Source of the DNA: Hymenobacter rigui
GTDB lineage: Bacteria; Bacteroidota; Bacteroidia; Cytophagales; Hymenobacteraceae
Reading direction: 5' to 3'
Assembly: GCF_003944715.1 (NCBI RefSeq)
Contig: NZ_RWIT01000003.1
Location: 372,001 to 436,000, forward strand
DNA length: 64,000 nt
Shown here: positions 1 to 7,588 of the stretch, in pieces
How the letters are laid out: each line of letters starts with the position of its first letter
Position numbering within the stretch: position 1 is the first letter of the stretch
Position numbers and translations under genes: made by a program
Notes under the pieces: model-generated
Database searches by the model: none
Seen by the model: the letters and a program-made list of their open reading frames with translations, nothing else
Told to the model about the DNA's origin: nothing

Positions 1-1392
1 GGTGCGCGCCAGTTGTGGCTGGTTGTATTTTTTCAAACCCTCCACGGCCATCCACTGTAGCGGCGCCCAGGCGTTGGGGGCATCCCACTGCTGACCGGTG
101 CTACCCAGCGTAGTAACCAAACCGCCGGGTTTCAGAAAATCCCGCTGCAGGCCCTCGGCCACCTGCCGGGCCTGCGCCTCGGTGGCAATACCCACGGTAA
201 GCGGAAACACACCGGCCAGTGTGCGCACTGCCGAGGGCTGACGGCGTACCCAGTCGTAATCCACAAACCAGTTGACGTCCTTGTTCCAGCAATAGCGCAA
301 CAGGGCTTTGCGACGGGCAGCGGCGCGCTTTTCAAGTGTTGCGGCCAGGGTCGCGTCGCCGCGCAGCCGACTGAGGCGGGCCAGCTGCAGCTCGTTTTCG
401 TACAGCAGGCAGTTCAGATCAACCGGCACCAGCTGCGTAGTCCGGATGGATTCCAGCCCCTGCCCCGGCACAAACCAGCGGCTGCTGAAATCCCAGCCCG
501 AAGCGGCAGCGGCCCGAATGTCACGGTAAAACTCTGCGGCAGGACGGGTGGTCCGGGCGGCGGCAGCTACGTCTTCCCGGTAAGACTCCTCGCGGGGCTC
601 CGCACTCAGGTCCCAGTAGCGGTTCAGCAGGGTACCGTCGGGCAGGCGTATCACGCTCCGGCGGGCCTGGCCGGGAGCCACCGAGTCGGCAGCGGCCATC
701 CAGAATTGATATTCGCGCAGCAGCGCCGGGTAGTAGCGCAGGCGTACCGAATCGGCAGAGCCCTGCGTATCGGCCAGCAGTTCCACCATCCGGCCGAAAA
801 ACGGCGGCTGGGAACGGGTGAGGTAATACGTGCGGTTGCCGTTCGGAATAAAGCCGTAGCGCGTCACCAGATCGGCAAAATTATCGACCATACCCCGGAT
901 CAGGTCGGTACGGCGGCTGATGCGCAACCCCTGCATGGTAAAATAGGAGTCCCAGTAGTACACCTCCCGGAAACGGCCACCCGGCACCACGTAGGTCCGG
1001 GGCAGCGGCAGCAACGACGAGTACGGCTCCACGGCAGTCTGCCCCGGCCGGCTCAGCACCGTCCAGAGCGTATCGAGGTGATGCTGCAAACCAGCCTGCA
1101 CATTCGTCCGATAGGCTGGCCCCGTGGTGGCCGGCAGCCGGAAATAGGCTTCCACGAACTGCTTCAGGTTGAAAGCGGGCTGCTGACGCATCTGCTCATA
1201 GGCGGCCAGAATCACGGCCGGGCGCTCCAGCGGCTCCGCATCCACGAAGGTTTTGTTATCAGGAAACACGCGGCCCAGCTGCACCGCCTCGAACAGGCCC
1301 GGAAACAGCTTTCGGGGCGACGCCGGCCGGGTTGATTGGGCCTGCAGACCCAGTGAACAGCAACAGAGCAGGATGAGCAGCAGTTTTTTCAT
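1..1392 (-). CDS. treA: Periplasmic trehalase (GH37), 3' end beyond window
   Basis: Hydrolyses alpha,alpha-trehalose to two glucose molecules. The 464 codons present start at an ATG followed by a signal peptide (MKKLLLILLCCCSLGLQAQ), so the enzyme is exported. Both diagnostic trehalase signatures are visible: PGGRFREVYYWDSY at about residues 134-148 and QWDAPNAWAP at about 433-442. SGWDFSSRW near residue 300 carries the Asp that is the general acid in E. coli Tre37A (family knowledge). The catalytic Glu and the C-terminus lie past position 1; about 100 residues are missing compared with the 565-residue E. coli TreA. It lies 54 bp downstream of the CDF transporter on the same strand, so co-transcription is possible. 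The family assignment is very secure. Confidence 0.95.
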   Translation of the reverse strand, partial: MKKLLLILLCCCSLGLQAQSTRPASPRKLFPGLFEAVQLGRVFPDNKTFVDAEPLERPAVILAAYEQMRQQPAFNLKQFVEAYFRLPATTGPAYRTNVQAGLQHHLDTLWTVLSRPGQTAVEPYSSLLPLPRTYVVPGGRFREVYYWDSYFTMQGLRISRRTDLIRGMVDNFADLVTRYGFIPNGNRTYYLTRSQPPFFGRMVELLADTQGSADSVRLRYYPALLREYQFWMAAADSVAPGQARRSVIRLPDGTLLNRYWDLSAEPREESYREDVAAAARTTRPAAEFYRDIRAAAASGWDFSSRWFVPGQGLESIRTTQLVPVDLNCLLYENELQLARLSRLRGDATLAATLEKRAAARRKALLRYCWNKDVNWFVDYDWVRRQPSAVRTLAGVFPLTVGIATEAQARQVAEGLQRDFLKPGGLVTTLGSTGQQWDAPNAWAPLQWMAVEGLKKYNQPQLART

Positions 1393-1446
1393 AATACACA
1401 GTTCTGAGTTAGCGAAAAAACGAGTATCCCGCACGGTATCATACGC

Positions 1447-2406
1447 TTACAACATGGGCTTAGTTGATGAAAGCGGCACCTTACGAACCGGCTCGATAAA
1501 CAGCTGCTGAATATCGGGGTGCGCAGCCTGAATAATCGTGCGGAGCCGGGCCACGGCATCGGCAACATCCGGCCCCGAAAGATGCGGGGCAAACTCGGTC
1601 CGGATCAGAACCAGTAGCTCATGCGGGCTCAGGTAGGAAGACAGGGGCGGCTCTATGGCTACGACGGCGGCATCGGCGCAGACCAGCTCGGTTAACTGAT
1701 GCAGCAGCTTCGGCTCGGCGGGTTCCCCCAGCAGCAAGCTACGGTTTTCGCGCAGCAGCAGCCCCGCTACCACCAGCAAAATCAGTCCGATGACCAGGGA
1801 AGCCGCTCCATCCAGGTAGGGGTTGTGGAGCTGATGGCTGAGAAACACGCCCAAAAACGCCACCAGCAGGCCCATTACATCAGCGGCGTCCTCGAACAGC
1901 ACCACGAACGTGGAGGGGTCCTTGCTGCCCCGGAACGCCCGCCAGAACGACTGCCGCCCCCGCTGGGCATTGAACGCCCGCCGGGCCAGCAGAAACGAGG
2001 CCCCATCGAACACCAGCGCGCAGCCCAGCACCACGTAATTCCAGGTGGGGTTACGCAGCGGAGCCGGGTGGCGCAGGTGCTCCACGCCTTCGTAAATAGA
2101 AATTCCGCCCCCGATTCCGAAGATGCAGATGGACACCACAAACGACCAGAAGTACAGCTCCTTGCCGTACCCGAACGGCCGGTTTTCGGTGGCAGGCCTC
2201 TGACTGCGCCGCAGCCCCAGCAGCAGCAGCCACTCATTAATGGTATCTACCAACGAGTGAATACCCTCGGCCACCATGGCCGAGCTGCCCGTGAAGGCCG
2301 CGGCCACAAACTTGATGATGGCAATGGCCAGATTAGCAGCCAGGGCCGCCACAATGGCTACTTTGGAAGAAGCTTCGGGGGCGGCAGCAGAGGAAGTAGA
2401 AGGCAC
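1447..2406 (-). CDS. Cation diffusion facilitator (CDF) family metal transporter
   Basis: A 319-residue inner-membrane transporter, probably exporting Zn2+ or another divalent metal in exchange for protons. Four to six membrane segments are visible. The first metal site is in EGIHSLVDTINE (helix 2, about residue 48) and the second in FEDAADVMGLL (helix 5, about residue 170). The E-D-x-A-A-D form of the helix-5 site resembles the ZnT9-like branch rather than the classic HxxxD zinc exporters, so the metal is uncertain. A C-terminal cytoplasmic domain follows (about residue 240 onward, with a late HPDIQQLFIEP). The start appears to be GTG at 2406; no in-frame ATG fits the first helix better. The next gene on this strand is the trehalase. 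Confidence 0.9.
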   Translation of the reverse strand: MPSTSSAAAPEASSKVAIVAALAANLAIAIIKFVAAAFTGSSAMVAEGIHSLVDTINEWLLLLGLRRSQRPATENRPFGYGKELYFWSFVVSICIFGIGGGISIYEGVEHLRHPAPLRNPTWNYVVLGCALVFDGASFLLARRAFNAQRGRQSFWRAFRGSKDPSTFVVLFEDAADVMGLLVAFLGVFLSHQLHNPYLDGAASLVIGLILLVVAGLLLRENRSLLLGEPAEPKLLHQLTELVCADAAVVAIEPPLSSYLSPHELLVLIRTEFAPHLSGPDVADAVARLRTIIQAAHPDIQQLFIEPVRKVPLSSTKPML

Positions 2407-2533
2407 TAGGCAACGGAAAAGCAGCGAGAAACAGTGGCGGCCCGGTTACGGCCGTGCAGCTAATACGGCCACTTTTCGTCTTGGGTATATCCGCTTCGCG
2501 GTGAGTTACATCGTTCGTCTATTTTCTACCGCC

Positions 2534-3472
2534 ATGCCTGCTTGTAGCACTCTGTATTCCGGCCTTCTTTCCCTGACTGTGCTGACGGGTGGCGCTTTCG
2601 CCTCGGCGGTGGCGCAGACGCCGTCTGCACCGGCCAGGCGCACCGTGGTAGCCTCTGGTGCCACGCCCCGACTGGTATCCCGGCAGTTCAGCTTCACCGA
2701 AGGGCCCGCCGTGGATAAGGCCGGCAACGTGTTTTTCACCGATCAGCCTAACAACAAAATCTGGAAATACAGCACCGAGGGAAAACTCACGGTTTTTCTG
2801 GAATCGGCCGGCCGCGCCAATGGGACTTACTTCGACCAGAAAGGCAACCTGCTGGTTTGCGCCGACGAGCATAACCAGCTCTGGTCCGTTGCTCCTGACG
2901 GCAAAGTAACCGTGCTGCTGAAAGACGTGCAGGGCCGCACCCTCAATGGCCCCAACGACCTGTGGGTGCAGCCCAAAACCGGCGGCCTCTACTTCACTGA
3001 TCCTTACTACCAGCGCCCTTACTGGGCGCGCCAGCAACCCGACCCGGCCCTGGGCGGCCAGCACGTGTACTACTTGCCCGCCGGCGCGGCCCAGCCCGTA
3101 GTGGCCGATGACAAGCTGCAGCAGCCCAACGGCCTAATCGGCACGCCCGATGGCAAGCGGCTGTACGTGGCCGACATTGGGGCCAACAAAACCTACCGCT
3201 ACGATATTGCCCCCGACGGGCAACTGCGGAACCGGTAGCTATTCGTGAATCAGGGCTCCGACGGCATGACCATCGACAGCCAGGGCAACGTGTACCTCAC
3301 CGGTAACGGCGTAACTGTATATACTCCTGCCGGCCAGCAGATCGAGCAGATTGCCATTCCCGAGAAGTGGACCGCCAACGTATGCTTCGGAGGCAAAAAG
3401 CGCGACACGTTGTTCATCACCGCCTCCGAGGCTGTGTACGTGCTGTCCATGCGGGTGCGCGGTGTGCGGTAA
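2534..3472 (+). pseudogene. SMP-30/gluconolactonase family protein split by in-frame TAG
   Basis: A secreted six-bladed beta-propeller lactonase or esterase of the SMP-30/LRE/gluconolactonase family. From ATG 2534 there is a signal peptide, then family motifs: FTEGPAVDKAGNVFFTDQ, LNGPNDLWV, GGLYFTDPYY and QQPNGLIGTPDGK. The frame stops at TAG (3236-3238) after GQLRNR, but the same frame continues without a frameshift through LFVNQGSDGMTIDSQGN, VCFGGKKRDTLF and ITASEAVYVLSM to a natural end at 3472. The family normally has a Lys at the position of the TAG, so one A-to-T change (AAG to TAG) would explain it. Without readthrough the last propeller blades are lost. Many neighbouring genes end in TAG, so a reassigned codon is unlikely. 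Either a recent nonsense mutation or a sequencing error. Confidence 0.85.
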
Positions 3473-3477
3473 AGGCG

Positions 3478-4425
3478 TTATCTAGCTGCCAGTGCCTCCC
3501 GCCTGGGCCACCACTCCGGCCGCTCAGGTAACCGCAGCTTTTCGCCCTCAAACTGTAATAAGCCGTGCTCCGGACCGCGCAGTTCCCGAAAACTGCTAGC
3601 CACCCGCACCCGGTACTCCTGGTCGATGCGGAGCAGGTGTCGGTCGAAGGCCCGATGCAGGGTGGGCGTGAGAGCCAGGCCATTGCCGATGGTATCGTCG
3701 TGCGTGAGGGCCCAGGGAATGATGTGACAGGCATCGAGCAGCGGCGCCACGGCGCTGGTCCCCGTGCTGATAAGCTGCAGACCCGAAATGGCGCAGGTGT
3801 AGTTATAGGCTTGTAGCACCTCCCGCTTGAAAACGGCGCTACGCACCATCGTTTCTACCTCATCAGCCAAGTCAAGGTGAGTTTGATACACGGCGGCGGG
3901 TTCCTCCAGCATTTGCCGGCCCAGGGTTTGCAGGGTTTCGGGGCCGGCGCAGGGCCGGTAACGGAAGCGCGTCTGCGGAAAATATCGGTCCAGCAGTGCC
4001 TCCCGGAACAGTTGGCGGGTAGCCGCATCCTGCAGCATCTCCCACAGCGGCGCATCGAGGGCGGCATAGGCCACGGCGGCCTGCAGGTGCCCCAGGCTGC
4101 GCGGCGAGCCGGAGGAGGTGAGCAGCAGCGGCTGGCCCGAATACGTGTGCAGGTGCCAGAACCCTTCCCCAGTGAGGTGGTAGAATGGCAGGGCAAAGTT
4201 GTTGGCCCGAAACCTGCCCGATACGCTCAGGTCGCGGCAGTTGCTCTGGAAAGCGGCCAGCAGTTCGGGGGTGATGTTGATTTCGTTGTCCCGGATGCTG
4301 CCCTGCTCGATGCCTTCCAGCACGGCCAGCAGCAGCGCCGGCTTGTAGGGGGCCTCCTCCCCCGCCAGGCGGCTGGTCCGGAGCTTACGGAAACGGGTGA
4401 GGTACTGCGCTAGGGGGGAGGTCAT
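3478..4425 (-). CDS. HNH endonuclease, putative modification-dependent restriction enzyme
   Basis: A 315-residue cytoplasmic nuclease. The C-terminal HNH_2-type domain (about residues 205-275) shows CAISGLQL, then DACHIIPWA, IGNGLALTPTLHRAFD and HLLRID, which supply the His-Asn-His metal-binding core. The N-terminal half has APYKPALLLAVLEGI and NFALPFYHLTGEGFWHLH. These resemble the 'KPLLLL' and 'PFwrL..DgfW' segments of the sulfur-binding domain of ScoMcrA/SprMcrA enzymes that cut phosphorothioated DNA. That resemblance is my inference from pattern memory. No methylase or dnd genes are nearby, as expected for a stand-alone type IV enzyme. It sits between two nonsense-disrupted genes; its stop lies 5 bp from the end of the SMP-30 gene. 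Nuclease assignment is firm; the target is not. Confidence 0.85.
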   Translation of the reverse strand: MTSPLAQYLTRFRKLRTSRLAGEEAPYKPALLLAVLEGIEQGSIRDNEINITPELLAAFQSNCRDLSVSGRFRANNFALPFYHLTGEGFWHLHTYSGQPLLLTSSGSPRSLGHLQAAVAYAALDAPLWEMLQDAATRQLFREALLDRYFPQTRFRYRPCAGPETLQTLGRQMLEEPAAVYQTHLDLADEVETMVRSAVFKREVLQAYNYTCAISGLQLISTGTSAVAPLLDACHIIPWALTHDDTIGNGLALTPTLHRAFDRHLLRIDQEYRVRVASSFRELRGPEHGLLQFEGEKLRLPERPEWWPRREALAAR

Positions 4426-4493
4426 GCGGGGTGCAAGGTAGATAACCTGATACAGTAGCGCACTGTCGTTCTAAACCGTACTTTCAGCCCTAT

Positions 4494-5165
4494 ATGCAAG
4501 CTGTTTTTATTGCCTTACTTCTGGCGTCCTTCGTTACCACAATTCAGCCGGGTCCAACGCCCAAAATTCCGGTTCAAGGTCATACACTTTCTGCTTTTAT
4601 ACCTGCTCGCTACGATACCCTATCCGGAGGCTGCGCCATCGGCGACTTAAATCAGGATGGCCGACCTGATGTGGCGCTGGTATTGTACCCAAAAAGCGAA
4701 AGTCGGCCTGATTATGATGACGAAACAATGCCCGGCCGGGTGCTGATCGTTCTGTTTAGCACTGCACAAGGCTATAAATTGGCCGCTCAAGCCAACCGAG
4801 CCATGATTGCCAGAAACGGTGGGGGCCAATACGGTGACCCATTTGCCGGCCTCAATATTAGAAGAGGAGTGTTGACAGTGAACCACTACGGCGGGAGCAG
4901 TTGGCGCTGGAGCGTCATCAGCAAATTCCGGTATCAGCAGGGTAACTTTTTTCTGATTGGTGAATCCCTGTCCCTAACTCGTGCCACCGGTGATTGTGAA
5001 AGCCTTGATGGCTCCCCAGGCGGCGACTACTAGGATACCAACTTTGTGACGGGCGAGTACGAAATCCACAAAATTTCCGAAACCTGTCAGGTACTGCTAC
5101 ACCGCAAAGGCCGCCGGACGCCCGTGTCCCTGCGCCGCCTGACCGACTACGCCCCTGAACCATAA
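4494..5165 (+). pseudogene. Secreted FG-GAP-like hypothetical protein, split by in-frame TAG
   Basis: From ATG 4494 the frame encodes a signal peptide (MQAVFIALLLASFVTTIQPG) and a domain with AIGDLNQDGRPDVALVL, an Asp-rich FG-GAP/VCBS-like calcium loop of the kind found in small secreted Bacteroidota proteins. It ends at TAG 5031-5033 after SPGGDY. The same frame stays open for another 43 sense codons (DTNFVTGEYEIHKI ... TDYAPEP) to TAA at 5163-5165. DTNFVTGEYE has the look of a conserved end of the domain, so I read the intact gene as 4494-5165 (223 residues) interrupted by one nonsense codon. Function unknown. Base composition is more AT-rich than its surroundings. Confidence 0.7.
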
Positions 5166-5254
5166 TCTGCCACCATACCGCACCTGCGGTGGTGTTTCTG
5201 GCCCCACCCGGCTACCTTCCGACCTATTGTCACCACCAACCCCACCTCCTGCCC

Positions 5255-5493
5255 ATCCCCCACACTGACTTATACTGAACGATTCTGCTGGGGCTGGGGG
5301 CTGCTGTTTGCCATGCTGCGGTGATGCTGAGCCAGAAGCTGCGCATCTTCTACCCCCATTTTTCTGGTGTTGGCGGGGCTGGCGCTTAGCTTGGTATCGG
5401 GGCTGCCGCGCATCGTCATCAGCCCCGACCTCATCTTCCTGATTTTCCTGCCCTCACTGTTGTACCAGGCCGCCTGGACTATGTCGTACCACC
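5255..5493 (+). pseudogene. Frameshifted 5' fragment of the CPA1 antiporter gene
   Basis: This stretch aligns base for base with the beginning of the Na+/H+ antiporter gene at 7589. Shared blocks include CACACTGACTTA, TGATGCTGAGCCAGAAGCTG, CATTTTTCTGGTG and TGTACCAGGCCGCCTGG, in the same order and spacing. At least three indels (an extra G, a 4-base loss and an extra C) break the frame, and similarity stops near 5493 after about 80 codons. Faint similarity also extends upstream (CGGCTACCTTCCG near 5211 versus CGCTACCTTCCG near 7540). This is a dead partial duplicate. It fills most of the space between 5166 and 5584; the remaining bases hold no recognisable feature. Confidence 0.85.
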
Positions 5494-5584
5494 AGTACCA
5501 AAGTTCATTTCCCTCCCGTCAACCGGACTAGCCGGCAGGTTTTATGCTTGCCAGCCCGATTGACTGCGGGAAGCGCTGGTAGTT

Positions 5585-6211
5585 TTAGTAAGGACTCTTT
5601 GCGGTCTGCGCATTTGCGGGAAGCGCGAAGGACGTGGCGCTGAGCGGGAATGGATGCACGCCGGTAGCCACGCTCTGCATGCTAAACTGCGCGGTTTCGA
5701 TTATAATTTTCAGTGGTACCGCCCCGGCTTTCGAAAGGTAGGTGTACCAGTTGGCATACCGGTGGCCTTTGTACAGCTCCGGCTGCACGGGCAGGCGCGA
5801 GCTGAAGTAGTATTTCTGAATGCCGCTTCTGCAAACCAGGGTCAGCTCGTCGCATTGGTAGCCCAGAATCTCGGTGGCGCCTTTGCGGAGCGTGGTGCTC
5901 AGTACGCTGTCGGGGTTCGAGGTGCCCGCCTGCCAGAGGAGCGTTTCGGAGCCGGCAAACTTACTGTACAGTTTGTTGTCGCTGTGGCGGTACAGCTGCC
6001 AGACCATCTGCGTCCCGTTGAGCTCTGAGCGGTAGTCCCCGCCTTTCAGGTACCAGGTTTGCACGTCGCCCATCAGGTCACTGAGTTGCCCGTCGGAAAG
6101 ACCCGGGGTTTTGCTCGTGTAGGTGTTGTGGTACACGATTTTGCCCTCGAAGTTCTGGGCGGCGGCCAGGCCGCTAACAAGCAGGGCCAGGGTGAGTAAC
6201 AGCTGTTTCAT
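5585..6211 (-). CDS. Secreted hypothetical protein, DUF4412/GLPGLI-like
   Basis: 208 residues with a clear signal peptide (MKQLLLTLALLVSGLAAAQ). The mature protein starts FEGKIVYHNTYTSK, a pattern like the opening strand of DUF4412/GLPGLI-type proteins of Bacteroidota, and contains KGATEILGYQCDELTL and a late segment about conversion of a tracked value to side-chain-rich strands (VPLKIIIETAQFSMQSVA). Two cysteines in the middle could pair. Function is unknown; these proteins are periplasmic or outer-membrane associated. It is the last gene downstream of the ECF sigma factor and a membrane protein (57-bp gap), so it may belong to the sigma-factor regulon or operon. Confidence 0.8.
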   Translation of the reverse strand: MKQLLLTLALLVSGLAAAQNFEGKIVYHNTYTSKTPGLSDGQLSDLMGDVQTWYLKGGDYRSELNGTQMVWQLYRHSDNKLYSKFAGSETLLWQAGTSNPDSVLSTTLRKGATEILGYQCDELTLVCRSGIQKYYFSSRLPVQPELYKGHRYANWYTYLSKAGAVPLKIIIETAQFSMQSVATGVHPFPLSATSFALPANAQTAKSPY

Positions 6212-6268
6212 GTAAAAAGGGAAAGGGGTTAAAAAGGAGTGATTGGTGAAAAGACGGCAACAGGCAGC

Positions 6269-6889
6269 TCAGCGGCCGGGGGTATCTTCCAGCTCGCGCA
6301 GGTTGGCTTCCATTTCCCGGATGCGGGGGAAAAAAACCACCCGGTAGTACCCATACCGGAGCAGCAAGGAGAACCCCGTGAGGACCACGGCCGCCAGGCT
6401 GCCGGCGGCAAACGACAGGCCGAGGCCCGGCACCTCAAACACCGCGTAGAACGCCACCGGGGAGACCACCAAAAACACGGCGTTGGTGAACCGGTAGTAG
6501 TGTCTGAACGCCGCCAGGGTCAGGCGGAGTGCTTCCCGGGAGCTGGCGTCGGTATTCTGCGAGAAGATTTCCTCCTGGCGGCGGTAGCTCCACCCGGAGA
6601 ACAGCGCAAACCCCACCAGTACGGCCACCAGCGGCAGCTTGACGGCCAGCGCAGCCCCAGCCAGGCCCCGGTGGTACTGCCACCCCAGGTAGCCGACTGC
6701 CAGCACCACCAGCAAAGCGGCATTCCACCCGCCAATCCGGTTCCAGAACGCACTCTTCGCCCGCAGCTCCCCCAGAGAGCGGGCGTTGCGCTCGATGATC
6801 CGCCCGACGGCCTCCCGGGTGAGGCTGCCCTGGTCAGGCCCTTCGCGGCGGGCGGCGCCCCAGTTTTTTTTGAATTCGTCCAGTTCCAT
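6269..6889 (-). CDS. Four-helix membrane protein downstream of ECF sigma factor
   Basis: 206 residues. The N-terminus (MELDEFKKNWGAARRE, about 40 residues) is cytoplasmic and charged. Four hydrophobic segments follow: AALLVVLAVGYLG, LPLVAVLVGFALFSG, AVFLVVSPVAFYAVFEV and SLAAVVLTGFSLLL. The C-terminus is a charged tail (REMEANLRELEDTPGR). Its ATG lies 1 nt after the sigma-factor stop, so the two are translationally linked. Such proteins often follow ECF sigma factors in Bacteroidota and may act as a non-classical anti-sigma factor, but there is no zinc-binding anti-sigma motif and the role is inference from position only. Confidence 0.85.
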   Translation of the reverse strand: MELDEFKKNWGAARREGPDQGSLTREAVGRIIERNARSLGELRAKSAFWNRIGGWNAALLVVLAVGYLGWQYHRGLAGAALAVKLPLVAVLVGFALFSGWSYRRQEEIFSQNTDASSREALRLTLAAFRHYYRFTNAVFLVVSPVAFYAVFEVPGLGLSFAAGSLAAVVLTGFSLLLRYGYYRVVFFPRIREMEANLRELEDTPGR

Positions 6890-6890
6890 G

Positions 6891-7370
6891 CTAGGCTAGG
6901 CTGATGAGTGTGCGTAGTTGGGCCTTAATGCGGTTGAGCTTGTAGCCCACGTTGGTTTCCGAGATGCCCAATACCTCGGCCATTTCCCGGTAGCTGCAAT
7001 CCTCCAGGTAAAGCAAAGTCAGGGCCTGGTCTACCTGGGAGAGCTGCCGGATTGCCCGGTACATGGCCGCCATTTCCTCGCTGGGGCTTTCCTCGGCGGC
7101 CGGTACCTGCAAGGCTTCGGGCCCCAGCTCGGCAAACCGCCCGGCCTTGGGCTGCTGCCGGAGCCGGGTAATGGCGGTGTTGAGGGCGACGCGGTACAGC
7201 CAGGTGGTGGCCTTGGAGCCGCTCCGGAACGAGGGGTAGGCCCGCCAGAGTTGCAGCACGATGTCCTGAAAGAGGTCTTCCTGATCCTCCCTGGAGTAGC
7301 AGTACATATTACAGACCTTCTGGATCAGGCCCGGGTGGCTTTCAATAAGAAGAAGAAACTGCTCTTTCAA
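6891..7370 (-). CDS. ECF-type RNA polymerase sigma factor
   Basis: 159 residues. Region 2 is at about residues 10-75, with EDLFQDIVLQLWRAYPSF (core binding and -10 recognition) and TTWLYRVALNTAITRLR. Region 4 is at about 105-155, with LTLLYLEDCSYREMAEVLGI and ETNVGYKLNRIKAQL forming the -35 helix-turn-helix. Length and arrangement match small sigma-70 ECF factors. It is the first gene of a likely three-gene operon (sigma factor, membrane protein, secreted protein) transcribed away from the antiporter gene. Self-regulation is common for this class but no operator could be identified by eye in 7371-7588. Confidence 0.93.
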   Translation of the reverse strand: MKEQFLLLIESHPGLIQKVCNMYCYSREDQEDLFQDIVLQLWRAYPSFRSGSKATTWLYRVALNTAITRLRQQPKAGRFAELGPEALQVPAAEESPSEEMAAMYRAIRQLSQVDQALTLLYLEDCSYREMAEVLGISETNVGYKLNRIKAQLRTLISLA

Positions 7371-7588
7371 GATGCTCGGTGTTTGCCCATTAGTCGGGGA
7401 AAGTGGAGAATCCTTAGGTCCGACCTGAATTTATAGTAATAACTACCTGATGCACAGAAGGAAAAAATTACTTGTTTTTCCTATCTGCCGGGGCCGCGCA
7501 CTCGCCCTCCCCGCTGCGGGTAGCGTTTTTGCCCGGCAGCCGCTACCTTCCGCCGGCAAGCTCGTCCCTTCTGCTTGCACTCCCGCCT

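Noticed and set aside
3236..5033. TAG reassigned as a sense codon in this organism
   Set aside because: Several intact genes in the window end in TAG (for example uvrA at 23551, the DUF349 gene at 12678-12680, kynU at 52838), so TAG is a normal stop.
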